The translations under genes were made by a program, and so were the position numbers. This document shows positions 14,101-26,400 of a stretch of DNA of 64,000 bases, piece after piece; the stretch's first letter is position 1; the number at the start of each line of letters is the position of its first letter. The DNA lies in NCBI GenBank assembly GCA_009741485.1, contig CM019218.1, positions 46,214,840 through 46,278,839 of the forward strand, written 5' to 3'. The stretch is from Malurus cyaneus samueli (Eukaryota; Chordata; Aves; Passeriformes; Maluridae). The notes beneath the pieces were generated by a model that worked only from the letters and a program-made list of their open reading frames with translations, was not told the origin of the DNA and did no database searches.

Positions 14101-15592
14101 TGCAAGAGAGCAAACTAGTGGCAGTCTTTGGCAATGTTGTAGTTGCACAATGCTGTACACTGTAAGAATTTCAAAATTTTTCAAAGAGCATATTCAACCT
14201 TTTTATGCCTGAGGTTATAGAAACAGTAAAGAATCCTAAAAGCTTTCAGAAAAGAGAATTTCTAAGTATCCTGCTCCTCCAAAGTGCAAAACCGTAACCT
14301 TGAAGGAGCAATGCCTAATAACATTAGTGACAAATTTCTTGATCAAATATTCTCAACTGAGTTCAAAAGAACTATGAGAAGCACACAAAGTGCCTCACCC
14401 ACTCAACGAGGGCTGTTAGGCTTGAGGGAGGGTGCAAGGCAGCAACAGCCACCAATGTGTACTGCAAGAACCTGGAAATGGAATCCAAGGGTTACACCAG
14501 ATAGCATGGGAGGAAAAGCCACAAACTGCCAACAGCAACAGGAGGGATTTAAGGAAACAGAAAAGGCAGAATCTCCTCCTTAAATCTGTCACTTTAGAAT
14601 GTTTTCTACCCATCCCTTCCTGAATTTCCAGCTCCTCATGGGGGGAATGCAGAACAGCCACCACCTAGAGCCAGGAATGAAAGGAAGAAAGAATACAACA
14701 TACAGGGCTCATGGTTATGGATTTAATTAACCTCGATTTAACTCCTTTCTTTTTACCTACCTTTATTTCCTCTATATCAGCAGTCTGGAGTTTCTCCCTG
14801 AAATGCTTATCAGTTTCCAAGACATCTATTACTTGCCTGAGATATTCATCATAATAAAGTCCTGTATCCTTCAAAAAAAANNNNNNNNNNACAATTTGTT
14901 TGTTTGAATACAGTTATTAAACTTACACTCTAATCTCAGCAACACAGGCACTATGCTGTCATACATATCTTTGTTTTTGCAGATTTGCATCATTGCCCTA
15001 TAGCAATTTATGATTCACTTGTTTCAGCAGCTGACAAGGAAGAGGAGAAAAGTGATTAGGAATCCTTGTAATAGACAAGAATCTGTCATGTTAATATAGC
15101 TTGTGTCTTTTTTAAAACAGTGCAATTCATTTGTTACTGTTCAATTTGAAACACCGAACTGGATTCAGTGAGTGGAATTTCCTAAGCTACCACCCAATTC
15201 TTTGAAATAAGTTTCTGTGGAAGAGTATGCTCTTCCTACTGTAAGCTGAGAATTCCTTCCATGTGCCACCTCACCTTTAGCAGCTCACTGAAGAAAAGTA
15301 AAGAGCAAATTCAAACAGAACCTCCCCATAGATGGTACACACTATGACAATACTGGGGAATACTAGTTTCTTTCTAAAGGAGTTTGCTATACCCAGATTA
15401 CTAGCAATTAGGATAAACACTAAATCAGATAAGTTTCTTTATACTTACTGGATTTTCTACCTTCTCTCCTTCTACATGGCCTTCTGCTTTCACTTTTGTC
15501 TTATCTATGTCTATAGGTACAGCTTCCAAGGCCATTAGGAGACATGTCATCAGCAAAAGACACTGCTGGGGCAGGACAGATAACCTCTTCAT
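2057..15592 (-). CDS. NUCB2: Nucleobindin-2 (nesfatin-1 precursor), 12 coding exons
   Basis: Secreted and Golgi-lumen calcium-binding protein whose N-terminal part is the anorexigenic peptide nesfatin-1. Exons in transcript order: 15592-15449, 14868-14761, 14027-13901, 11592-11489, 9872-9687, 9024-8934, 7360-7302, 6195-6103, 5088-4999, 4468-4298, 3994-3913, 2169-2057. All have AG/GT borders and compatible phases; the sum is 1368 bp, 455 residues plus stop. Residues 1-24 are a hydrophobic signal peptide ending ALEA before VPIDIDKTK. Nesfatin-1 would be residues 25-106, followed by the dibasic Lys107-Arg108 processing site, as in human. A basic, Glu/Lys-rich helix covers about 162-223. EF-hand loop 1 is residues 254-265 (D, N, D at positions 1, 3, 5; E at 12). 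Loop 2 is 306-317, also complete. A Gln/Glu/Leu coiled coil spans about 335-400. Human NUCB2 is 420 residues; the surplus here is the last exon. Start choice: the ATG directly follows a splice acceptor, and a CpG island lies 10 kb upstream. Recognition of the gene is near certain; the last exon is less so. Confidence 0.96.
8101..8150 (+). repeat. CR1 3'-end fragment in NUCB2 intron
   Basis: About 50 bp resemble the extreme 3' end of avian CR1: a 'ttcagacccaaaccattcta' type block followed by tgattctgta. Plus orientation. It lies in the intron between coding exons 6 and 7 of NUCB2. Confidence 0.6.
14881..14890. other. Assembly gap (10 N)
   Basis: Ten N bases sit in the intron directly upstream (in transcript sense) of NUCB2 coding exon 2. 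They follow an A8 run that is the polypyrimidine tract of that exon's acceptor on the minus strand. The exon itself is intact. True gap size is unknown. Confidence 0.99.
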
Positions 15593-18500
15593 CTGAAATG
15601 AGACCAGATCACAGGAATTAACAAATATCATGTTAGCATACTGTACTGAGTAATTTTTTTTTTACATTGCTACATAGATACCTGTAATTAACCCACTTTC
15701 CACATAATGTACTGCTCTCAAGGAACACAAAAACCCAAAGAAGTAAATACAGCTTTAATTTTTAAAGGCCATTTTTGGGCAAACAGATTTCCTTGGATTG
15801 ACTTACACTTCTGTGTAAAACCTAAGTTGTAAATGGTGAAAGGTTTGTAACATGCTGAGGTATTACCAATAACAGATGGGAACACGTGTTTAGGATGTTC
15901 AAGGCTCACATACTGACATTCCTATTCAGATCATGTCTTTTCTGAATTTATTGGCAAACTCCTAAAGATTATTATGGGCACTGAATCAGACCTTAGTGTA
16001 GTAATGCCAGTAATTTTTATGTTTCAATGCTGAAGTACTTTGCCCAATCTGCAGTCAAGATCCTCTCCAAAATTTATTTAAAGAAAAAGTATTTTACAAT
16101 CCATCTGATACCCATATTTCAGGTTGATAGAGATAACTGAAAAATAGTGTTCACACTATGTGAAACTGTTGCTGAGGCTGAGGCTTTATTAGCTGTTTTC
16201 CCCCATACTTTCTTTAGTGTCGTAGGTGGAGCTACGCTTGATGACCACTGAAAAAACTTCGAGGTTTTGACCTTTGTCTTCTGCCCCTCTATCAAAATTG
16301 GTTGAAAATAATCCGTTCAGAAACTGTTAAGATGAAATACTGAAACAGAGTGAGTACAGGGAATCCAGCTAAAAAAGTAATTATGGTAAACCAGCATCTG
16401 ACAGCAAAATCATGCTCTTAGAACAATTTGTCCAGTTCAGACTGTGACACTCCATAGTCTCTGCATATTCTATGAGAAACGAGCAACCTCCTTTATTACA
16501 CTGGTAATATAAATCACCTCGTAGAAGGTGAAAGCTGCCAGTCAAAGACTGTCTAAAATTAGCTTAGATATGTCAAAGGAAAAGACATAATATTCAAGAG
16601 ATGTGCAGTCAAGTAAATCAAAAGTATACCTGCTACAAGGGGAATTTCTGTACAAGCCCTTTAGCAAGTCATGCAAGGAATTCTGTCAAAAGCACTTATG
16701 TCCACCAACAACAAATCTCTTTTTAAGGGGAGGGGTGAGAGAGACAAACAAATTATGGTGTCAGTGCCAGTTTTCCTGACTATATGATCTGGTACTTGAC
16801 AGAGAAGCATTGCTTTTGCTTGGATTAAGCTGTCCTTTACTATGGCAATAAATGTTGATGGCAGTACATACTTAATATTAAGCATTGCTGACATGCTTTA
16901 TTCATCCTTATTCAACTGATAGGAAAATAAAAGCACTCTTATTAAAAAAAAATTAGACAATGCATTCAAGATGTGCAGAGAGATTTTTTTTTTTGTTGGG
17001 GATGAGGAAGTTGCTGGAAATAAAAACACATCAATTTATCCATCTATTGTTTTATATGTCAAAGGCTCAAGAATTACAAGAATTTTCTAAAACAGTTTTT
17101 TCTTAACCACATCTTCAGCAAAAGGAACCTAAAAAGGATTATGCTCTGCAAATACCTCTTACTTTCATTTTTAAAAATAACTAACATCTGATCATTACCA
17201 GATGGGATAACAGGAGCTATTGTTGCTGCCACATGGAGCATTTGAAATTGAATGTCAGCACTGCGTCAGATTCACAAAGCTGACTAGCCTTCCCTAGGTT
17301 ATGCCCTTAAAACAAGCAAACAAACACAAAAAAAACCCAGACCCAGACTGATTTGCTGGAACTGTTAATTTCTATACCTCTACACAATCTGTTGGCTTGC
17401 AGGGACTTATAAAGCTGATGAGTGAAAGGGTTAGTTATTCACTACTGCTTTTAAAAATGCCTAAGTTCCAGTGTAGTTTTTTTTTTACAGAATACTGTTG
17501 TATAAATGCTGTGCCTAGGTTTATAATTTCAACAGGATTTAATCACAGGAAATAATAATAACTAGCAAATACTAGGTCTTCAAGTCTCCTAATCTTGAGA
17601 TGCCGAGACTCAGAGTAGTTCTCAGTACTACAAGTAAAACAAAAATCCACCTTGCTGAAGTTCTTGCAGAGTATGACTGGGGCAGTCTAGTAATCTCTAA
17701 GTGAAAGGATGTAAGCATGCGTGAAGTCTAGGAAATGCATGAGACAAAAGTATTAAACCCCAAAATGCTAATCAAATATAATTATGTATACTCTCAGCAT
17801 TTTAGAAGCATTTTTAAAAGGTTACGTATGTTTGAAGTATTCACTTTTAAAAAGTGTAACCTGATAATACTACAAATCTGGACCCCGATGGATATTTTTT
17901 CAACCAAAATATTTTCATATATACAAAATTATAGCAATAAAAGTGATTTAATGTTATACAGCGCTCTAGTTATGCAAGGTGTGTAAACAGTGTTTTAGAA
18001 AATCATTATATGGCTATGAAATGAGCCCATACAGGTAAGCCCAACAGGTGATGGCAGAGAAGAACCGAAGCCAGAAACTCAAGTGCTTCCCACAGGTCTG
18101 GTGTTGACTCATTCTCTGCCTACAGCAAGTACTAAGGCCAACACTTTCAACAATGACACCTGGTCTTTGATCCATTTAAAAGACATAACTGATCTCTTAA
18201 AGCTCTTGACCTACAACTTCTAGTGACATGAACAATTGTGGAGACAGGGATTGCCAGTTTAGGCTGAAAGGGAATACATCTACATTTTTCAGACTTTTCC
18301 CCTGCTGCTTAGAAACACTGATAGATAAAATGTCCAAGCTGAGCTGAAACAACTGCGATATAAGTAACCATGTTGGTCTGCCAAACCCCATACAAGGGAG
18401 CACTAATCACCACCAGATTTGGGATGGGCCGCTGGAGCTGTATCATCCCTAGCTACCTCTGCAGCAGTCAGCAGAGTTTATCTACCAAAAGGCCTAATCA

Positions 18501-19216
18501 AACTAAGTGCCATTGGTTCTGCTGACTTTCTATGAAATTTGTGCTCATGGGCAATGGGGTTCTCCTTAACCTTTGTAATTACATGGTGTCCTACATAATA
18601 GGAAAGACTGGATGATATCACAGTATGTTCTTCATATCTATTTGCTGTAATGGGCTGCACAGAAGACTTCATCAGGCAGTTTTGCTTCAGGCTATATGGT
18701 AAGTGTTTTTATCGTAGCTCTTTTGACAAAACAGGCTAAAAATTTCACACATACCGGGAAGAATTAAAAGCAGAGGAGTCCAAAATGGATAAGCAAAAAG
18801 TATCTCTATCATCGCAGCTGACTTTGCAGACAGCTATGCCGAACACAGCATTTCCCACAGTATTTTGAGGAACTCAACCATGATGTAACAAGTAAATTGA
18901 AAACACATTTCTTAGAATAAAAAATAATTACCTGGTGAAGACAGAGTTGCTATATTTAGGTATCTACTAGTCCAAAACTAGACTCACCAAAATTTCCTTA
19001 AGAAAAGCAGTGACTAAGACATGAGTCAACCTTTAGAGTGTGCCAGTCACACCTGAGTCACTGAGTACCTTCTACTCTGACAGGTATTAGAAGAGAGAAA
19101 CCAGGCCCATTGCAAAATCTAACATTAATCAGCTGCCAGGAAAACTCAACACAATTCTCAAATTCAACAACTGTGCAGGGAAGAGTGAGAAAAGGTAGAA
19201 TGAGAGGAAAACTGCG

Positions 19217-19269
19217 GTTCCACCAAGCACTTTACTATTTTATAGGTTTTTGTTCCACCAAGCACTTTA
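19217..19269. repeat. 35-bp spaced direct duplication
   Basis: The 18-mer gttccaccaagcacttta occurs at 19217-19234 and again at 19252-19269, a period of 35 bp. It looks like a simple local duplication inside NUCB2 intron 1. Confidence 0.8.
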
Positions 19270-22200
19270 TTGTTAAGAATTCATTCTACTCTCAGCCTGC
19301 TACCAGCTGCCTCCAAGAGTTTTGGCCTTTTGAAAATCCATTCCTGAATGCCCATCCCTTCCCAAGCATTTTGAGTGCATCCATGTGTCTGACCCAGGAA
19401 TGTGGCTTTCTTCTATACTAGAGCCACCAAGTGAACAATCACAAATGGTGCTGCAGAAGAGGAGCTGTGTCAGTTTGCTCATTGCCATTGGTGGTACATG
19501 ATGCAGAGCATACACCCTCCTGCCCTGACATGTGGCATATCATTATTACTAGTCTTCCTACTTCTATAAACTTTAACAGAAATAGAAACTGTTATGGATC
19601 TGCCCAGCAGAGCACTTACTTTCCTAAAGACAGATGCAGTTAATAGTGCAATTGTCATCTGGAAATTCAGTGATTTTAGTCAAAGACAGGTAGCCCACCT
19701 AGATGTAAAGGTAGCACAACTGTAATCTGCTGGTATCAGAAATCAATCTTATCTTTACAAGAGGAATAAATGGGAATTTTCACTTGTAATACATACAGAG
19801 AACTGACTGTAAGAGTAGTGCTCGAGAACTGACAACACTGTAGTTTATAAACAAAGCAAATATCCTAAGCTTTATATTAATTCTCCAAGTATTTTAAAAA
19901 ACAGAGTGAGAGCCAAAAAGAATGAGACAGTTATCAGAAAACAGAGCCACCAATGTACTTGCATGAACAGAAAAATACAACTGGAAAAGAAAAGCTGCAG
20001 GCTGCCTGCCAGCACTCTTGATAATTTGTTAATCACAAATTCCTATCAACGTCAGTGAAACAGGATTGAACATTTGAATTCTAAAGAGCTACAGGCTTTG
20101 AACGTTAACTATAAAATGCTACTTCTAAAGTTTGTTCTAGTAACACTAACACAGGCCTATAAGCACCTATTTTATACACCTGCCAGTGTTACAACAGAAA
20201 CCCAAAAAATTGCTTTTCATTAAGTCAGCACCCATTGCCCAGAAAACAGCATCATCCAGGTACTGACATGTCCATCACCTTCCCAGCAAATCAGAAATAT
20301 TAATACCCAAGGTCAAATTTTCTAAAACTGAGATAAGCAAAACCATATAGTGATGTCAGGATGCAGTGTCTGCACATGTAGAAGCTCCGTGGATGGTTAT
20401 GATGCAAGACAGCACAACACTGTAAATGTCACGTTGCACATTTGCACTTGCCAAACCCATACATACCACGACAGGCAATGAAAACATAAATCCAGACTAA
20501 CATAATGAATAAATAAACCGACCTACTCATAATTTTTACATATGCCTGCTCTACCTGATATGTAAGTATTTAAACCTGTGTGAGACAGTGCAGATGTGCA
20601 GGATAACAGCAATGTTCTCTTCAGTAATGACCGTAATGTGACTTCCTATTTTTATGCTGTACACTGGAGAAATGAACAATCTTCACAGGCAGTGCTGAAC
20701 TACAAAAACGCCTAGGAAACAGATAAAATATATCTACTGATTTTTATTTTTCTAAGAATATTCTAACCTCAGTACTAGTGCGTGATGTAAAGTACTCCTT
20801 CAGCAGTCTGCACCAGTCACCTAGCACCTTGAATCTGTTTTCACCTCTCTGAAACAGTAATATATCTGTCCACATATCACAGTTCAAACAGAAAATGTTT
20901 CATTATGTGGGTTTATCCATTTCTTTAAAAATTATTTGCAAATCTATAAATTGATCTGCTTACAGAGTCCTAAAAAACTTATATTAGGCAGAAACAGATT
21001 ATTCTTCTGCCAAATTCTGCGTCTGGAAACACCAGTGTTAGTTCCTCCCAGTTTTTTCAGGAGCACTTGCTGCACAGACACCATAAACTATCATACCTTA
21101 AGCAATGATGAAAGTCCATGAATCAATAGTTAATGCATTTTCTTCTCACTGTTCATCCAGCGAGTTAATCTGGTGTAAGCACAGCTGACATGTGGCAGCA
21201 ATTTTGAGAAGCAAGTGGAAAAACCTGTTTGCATTCACTCTGCTAAGCTAAACCTCTGGTTGTGGTGAGGGTGTCTCTTGATCACCAGTCCCCTACAGTG
21301 AGGTTGCTCCTTGAAGACATGAGCAGGAAATGACATGCAAAGGGAAATTGCTACGAGGTGCAATCATTTTTCCTTTACAAGTTAATATTCAAAATACAGA
21401 AAAAAACCTTGATACTTCTGTTCCCGAATGAAAACGGATCCTTGTAAAAGTTAATATGCAAGCTATTAACTATTATAAGCCAGCTATTACTGCTATATAA
21501 TTTTATGTGTACATTTATATAGTTTCGTTATCCTTCAAGCATTTTTTTCCTCTTCTGTCAAAGTTGTTCACTCACCCCATAATTCAGATGTTGCTGCTTT
21601 GTTTTTTCTAGGCAATATCCAACAGGTTTCACATTGCACATGTTGTCCTAATCTTTTGTTAGAGCACATCCCACTCAGTTCTCTGCACCAGGAGACCTTC
21701 CTTATTTTTTTCAAGATGCATTTTAATCTTGCACGTAAATAGTTCTGTATTAAACAGTATGATTTAAGAACATAAAGGCAGCAGAATCCTTTTTTCTCAT
21801 CCTGTTTACTTGACTTAAATTGTTTTCTTTTGAGTTGTATTTGTTATATTTTCACTGCACTCAAGCTGCTCAATTCTCAACTTCACAACTAAAAGCTGGC
21901 TGATGGAACAGCTGCTTTTCTCAGCTTCCCAGAAAAGACAGTGTGCCTCGACTGTGTCTAGTACAACATTTGCTGAAAGAACCTCCTTTTAAAGATGCAC
22001 TTCAGCTGCTTTAATAAATGAGTCATCCAATAGTAACACAAACTATGAATGCTCGAGTGGGAAAGAGCAATTTTATGTTCAAGCCACAAAGGGTAATATA
22101 ATGAAACAATACAACTGTGTCCAGAAAGATGGCATAAAAGTAAATTGTATGTCTGCTGCTACATGTGCTTAGCTCTGTCCTAAGTCTGAAAATCACTTTT

Positions 22201-24764
22201 CTTCTTGTTACAATGTTAATGGTCCATCATTTAAAAACCTGTGTGCACACAAATACACATACATATTTAAATTACTACCTGTCTCCAAGGAACTTCCCTA
22301 TCCTTGCTTCAAAAATTAAACATTGCTGTCTATGAAGCTATCTTACTAACTGAAGAATGTTGAAATATTAGGCTTGTTTTTCAAAGCAACTTGCTTTGTT
22401 TTATTAATTCTTTCCAACAAGGTTGGCTCAGAAAAAGATTTATGAGGCCAATAGTCAAGCAAAAACTTGTACGGAATTCAATGTTATTTGATAAAAATCT
22501 TATTAACTTCAAAAGCAAATTAAAAAAAAATATTACTGCTACAAGTATAGCTTCCTGCACTCTAATTTCAGTACAACAGCACACTTGAAATCTCATAAAT
22601 TCATTTTTCATAGATGCAAATGGCAATTTTGTGAGTACTGATGTAAAAAGCAACCTCAAATTAATACTACATGTAAACAATGAATTAGCTCAAACTTTAG
22701 CTCAAAAAGTATTTCAATTATTCTAACAATACACATTTTTCTCTAGTCAACAACAGGTGATGATGCTAAAGTAAACCTTGAATGCTCCAGGAGTTTAAGG
22801 TATTTTCCCTCTCTTTGAAAAAACATACAAAGTAGCTCTCCAGAAATTAAATCTAGATCTAATGATATGGAGCCAGATTTAAAGATATTTAGGCGCTTAA
22901 TGATAGCTGCCTAAGGAGATTTATGTCCACAATTTGCTAATTCCCACTGATTTATACTTGCTTAGAAACAAAAATATACGTCAACATGCCATTCTAGTTT
23001 TATAAAGAACAGCAGGAGAGCTGCAATCATGAAAGGGTCTACACTTCTCTTGAATTACCTATAGTAAGGAATATAATATTTACAACTGCATTTGATTAAA
23101 ATGGTTTGAATGAAATGCAGTTTATTTAGCTCTTCCAACTGTCCAATCACACACAGTATGGAAGAGCAAAAACTGTTGAAAGTAACATGAATTTTGACTG
23201 ATTTCACTGATTTCAGTTGGGCATCAGTACCTGGTCATGATTTTATCTACACAAAAGCACACCTCTATCCAAAAGACTCATGTCTACTATGCAGGAACTC
23301 CAGAGAAATCTCTTCTGCTTACTGAGCAATTAAATACTGAAAGCACAGTACCTTGTTAGATCAAATAGCTCCGCACAGGAATTCAGATCATAGGAAGTTC
23401 TGATAGTGGCTTTAAACTTAACAGTAAATGATTTTATCTTTCTTATGTAAAGCGCATTTGTTTAGTCACCACAGCTCTAGAACTATTGCGTCAATATTTC
23501 CACACCTCTGACATTTGAGTCAATATAATTTACATTTTTTATTACCTCAGAGAACTACTGTTCTCCTCTTTCATGAATACAATTTCAGTTATATATGCAT
23601 AATTTGGAGGGGGAGGGGGGCAGTTTTTGACAGAAAATCTTTTACTTAGCTCATATGAACAGGAAGTTTACATCAGCACCACCAAAGTACTGCACAGCCA
23701 AGGTAGGTAAACTTTGGCTTAGTATTATTAAAAAAGAATTATTTTTGCTGTTGCTGCTTGGTTTTATTTGCCCAATGGGGTTTTCTAAATAGAACTTCAG
23801 ACACCAAATAATGGTATCTCAGGCAGTGTTACAAAGAACTTACATTAGATCCCTTTGCAACCAACTGTTAATGTAAGTTTTAAGCAGACCCAATTGCCAA
23901 TACTGATTTATAATTTTGTTCACCCCCTCTTCTTTGTAATGTTAATTCTTGGTTAGAAGTGAATGAGATTCACATTGCTCTACGTCAACACAATTTGTTT
24001 AAATTTGCACTATTCTATTTTATTTAATTATCTTCCTTATTCTGAAACAAAATACTGCTACCATCCTAAAGATTACAAATGCAAGGGAAAACAGATGACC
24101 ACAGTTAGGAGGTAATATATGTAACAAGGTTAGTAACCTGTGGCCCAATGTGGATGGGTACTGTGATTGTACAAGACCATTGTGTAGCAAATGACAGTAA
24201 GAGATATAACAGGATCTTAAGTGCTCACAGAAGGGTAGGTTTCTCCCATAAACTTTCTGTGAGTTTTAAGCAGAGGTCCATAAAGGTTACAGCAAAACCT
24301 GGTTTAAAGTCTATCTGCTTAAAGTGGGTCCTATCCAGTTTTGCAGTAAGAATCTTCCCTGTGCTGCTCTATCTGGTTGAGAGGGACAGTCACTTCAGAA
24401 TTCAGAGTAGAATTGCGCCAATATTGATTCAGCTACAGGACTCTTCTTGACACTGAGAGAAAACAAAATGACAAAAAAACCCAAATCTCCACATTGAACT
24501 TGATATCATGGGTGCACAAGTACTTCACTGTTGATACTGTGATGGTCTCATGTTGAGACTACTGGATGCTATCTTTCCATAGCAAATACTTGTAAATCAA
24601 ACAACAAAGGCTTTTTTTCTCCTACAGGCTTACTAAGCAGTGTTGCCAAATGCAAACTCTTTTGAAAGCCTCGGCTATATTCATTTCAATAAAAAGCATT
24701 ACCTCTCTATAGCTGTATCTCAACCTTTTCTGCTTTTGGAATTATTTCTGTGTGCAGCAGCCAG

Positions 24765-25327
24765 ATGGGCCCTGGAGTACTTCCAGAGCGCTCCAGTGGT
24801 ACTACAGTAACAGTATGGTAAGATGTGGCCAGCTCCAGGGTCCCCAGCACAGGAAGGACACAGATCTGCTGCAGTCAGTTCAGAGGAGGCCACCAAGTTG
24901 ATTAGAGGGATGGAGCACCTCTCCTACAAGGAAAGGCTGAAAGAATCGGATTTGTTCAGCTTGGAAAAGAGAAGGTTTCAGGGTGACCTAATTGCAGTCT
25001 TTCACTACTTGAAGGAAGCCTCCAGGAAAGATGAAGAGACTACTTAAAAGAGCATATAGTGACAGAACAAGTGGGAATGGCTTCAAACAGAAAGAGAGTA
25101 GGCTTAGATTAGATATTAGGAAGAAATTCTTTCCTGTGAGGGTGGTGAGGCACTGGCACAGGTTGCCCAGAGAAGCTGTGGGTGCCCCATCTCTGTCAGT
25201 GCCCAAGGCCAGGTTGTATGTGGCTCTGAGCAACCTGGGATAGTGGAAGGTGTCCCTGCTCATGGCACAGAGTTGGAACGAAATGATCTTTCAGGTCACC
25301 TCCAACCCAAACCATTGACTCTACGAC
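24765..25327 (+). mobile_element. CR1 LINE, 5'-truncated 3' end
   Basis: Classic CR1 3' region in plus orientation. It has an 'aagttgattagagggatgga' type block, the 'ggctgaaagaatcggatttg' block, 'attaggaagaaattctttcc', 'aggcactggcacaggttgcc' and the terminal 'ggtcacctccaacccaaacc' block. Only the distal ORF2/3' UTR part remains, as usual for CR1. It ends about 25 bp before the NUCB2 CpG island begins, so the island edge and the insertion edge nearly coincide. The left boundary is approximate. Confidence 0.9.
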
Positions 25328-25834
25328 AGTAATGCTGAAAAGCCGTGCCCTTTCTAGTGAAACCCGTCGAGGCTCCTGCCCAAGTTTTCCCTGCGGTTGT
25401 GCAATTACGAGCCACTCAACATCGTGCCGCTGCAGCTGCCACCGCTGCCAGCTCTGCCTTCGTTTCTGCTGGCGCTCTGCAGCTCCCCGTCACCTCCCTC
25501 AGAGCCGCAGGCCGGCCGGGGCACGGAGGGAGGAATGGAGGGGTCAGGGACACGGACACAAATACAAACACACACAAACGCACCTGGAGCCGCCTTCCCA
25601 GCGGGCGCCAGGGCGCTCCGGGAAAACTTCAGCTGTGCGCCTCTCCCGCCCCGCACGCCAGGCAGCCCCGAGCCCCGCGATTCCACCGCGACCCGCTGCG
25701 TTCCAGCCCGGCCGGCGGAAGAGCGCTGAGATCCCCGCGTCCCCCCGCGTCTCCCCGCCACCCTGACAGCGGCTGCCCCGCCGCCAGGCCTCCGCCCCGC
25801 GCACCGGCGGGGGCACCGGGACGGGCGGCGCTAC

Positions 25835-26030
25835 CTTGGGTCCCGCTACGGCGCGAGAGAGCCGCTGGTCTTAAGGCGAGGCGCGTCCTGACGGCGGGTA
25901 CGAGGCGGGGCTCCGGCGGGCGCGCTGCGGAGGCGCTGCGGAGGCGCTGCGGGTCCGGCTCGGCTCGGCTCGGCTCGGCTCGCTCGGTGCGACAGCCCCG
26001 CGGCGGCCCCGCGCCTGTTGCCATGGGCCA
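25835..26030 (-). other. NUCB2: Probable NUCB2 5' UTR exon
   Basis: On the minus strand a donor-like site (CCCAAG followed by GTAGCG) ends an exon at 25835, within the CpG island and downstream of both CCAAT boxes. The first coding exon starts exactly at an acceptor, so at least one non-coding exon is required upstream. The transcription start is guessed, so the right end is arbitrary. Confidence 0.35.
25922..25981. repeat. Short GC-rich tandem repeats in the NUCB2 island
   Basis: Three near copies of an 11-bp ggcgctgcgga unit lead into five copies of the 5-mer cggct (25956-25981). Both are in the likely core-promoter or 5' UTR region of NUCB2. Confidence 0.85.
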
Positions 26031-26054
26031 GCGCCCGCCCCGCGGCGCGCGCCC

Positions 26055-26102
26055 ATTGGCCGGCGCTGACCCCCGGCGGCCGTCGCGGAGCGCTCCGATT
26101 GG
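26055..26102 (-). promoter_or_regulatory. Pair of CCAAT boxes (NF-Y-type), minus strand
   Basis: ATTGGCCGGC occurs at 26055-26064 and again from 26098, i.e. CCAAT read on the minus strand, 43 bp apart. Orientation and spacing fit NF-Y sites upstream of a minus-strand, TATA-less start. Confidence 0.5.
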
Positions 26103-26280
26103 CCGGCGGGCCCCGCCGCGCCGTGACGCGCGAGCCGCGCCGCGCGCGCCGCCGAGCGGGGAACGTGGCGGCCCCGCGGGCGGGCTCTGCGCGCGCCCTG
26201 GCGTCACCGCGGGGCGGAGCGGGAGGCGGGCACGGCGTGAGGGCAGCGGGAGGCGGCACCGGCGGGGCCTCGACGCGGCC

Positions 26281-26400
26281 GCTCCGTGCTCCGCGGGGCC
26301 GCTCCGTGCTCCGCGGGGCCGCTCCGTGCTCCGCGGGGCCGCTCCGTGCTCCGCGGGGCCCCTCCGTGCTCCGCGGGGCCCCTCCGTGCTCCGCGGGGCC
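26281..26400. repeat. 20-bp GC-rich minisatellite, six copies
   Basis: Six head-to-tail copies of gctccgtgctccgcggggcc with no indels. Copies 1-4 are identical; copies 5 and 6 share one substitution (first base g to c). Each unit contains the palindrome ccgcgg and two CpGs. The array is at the upstream edge of the NUCB2 island. Confidence 0.97.

Larger units (their letters stand above)
15593..25834 (-). other. NUCB2: NUCB2 first intron (5' UTR intron)
   Basis: About 10 kb between the first coding exon and the CpG island. It is AT-rich and holds no convincing coding exon on either strand. Visible contents are the CR1 end at 24765-25327 and a small direct duplication at 19217-19269. The intron call rests on the acceptor directly before the ATG at 15592 and on the island being the only promoter-like sequence upstream. 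Confidence 0.6.

Noticed and set aside
24823..25263. Open frames in the CR1 element
   Set aside because: Short broken pieces of CR1 3' sequence; they do not preserve a reverse transcriptase.
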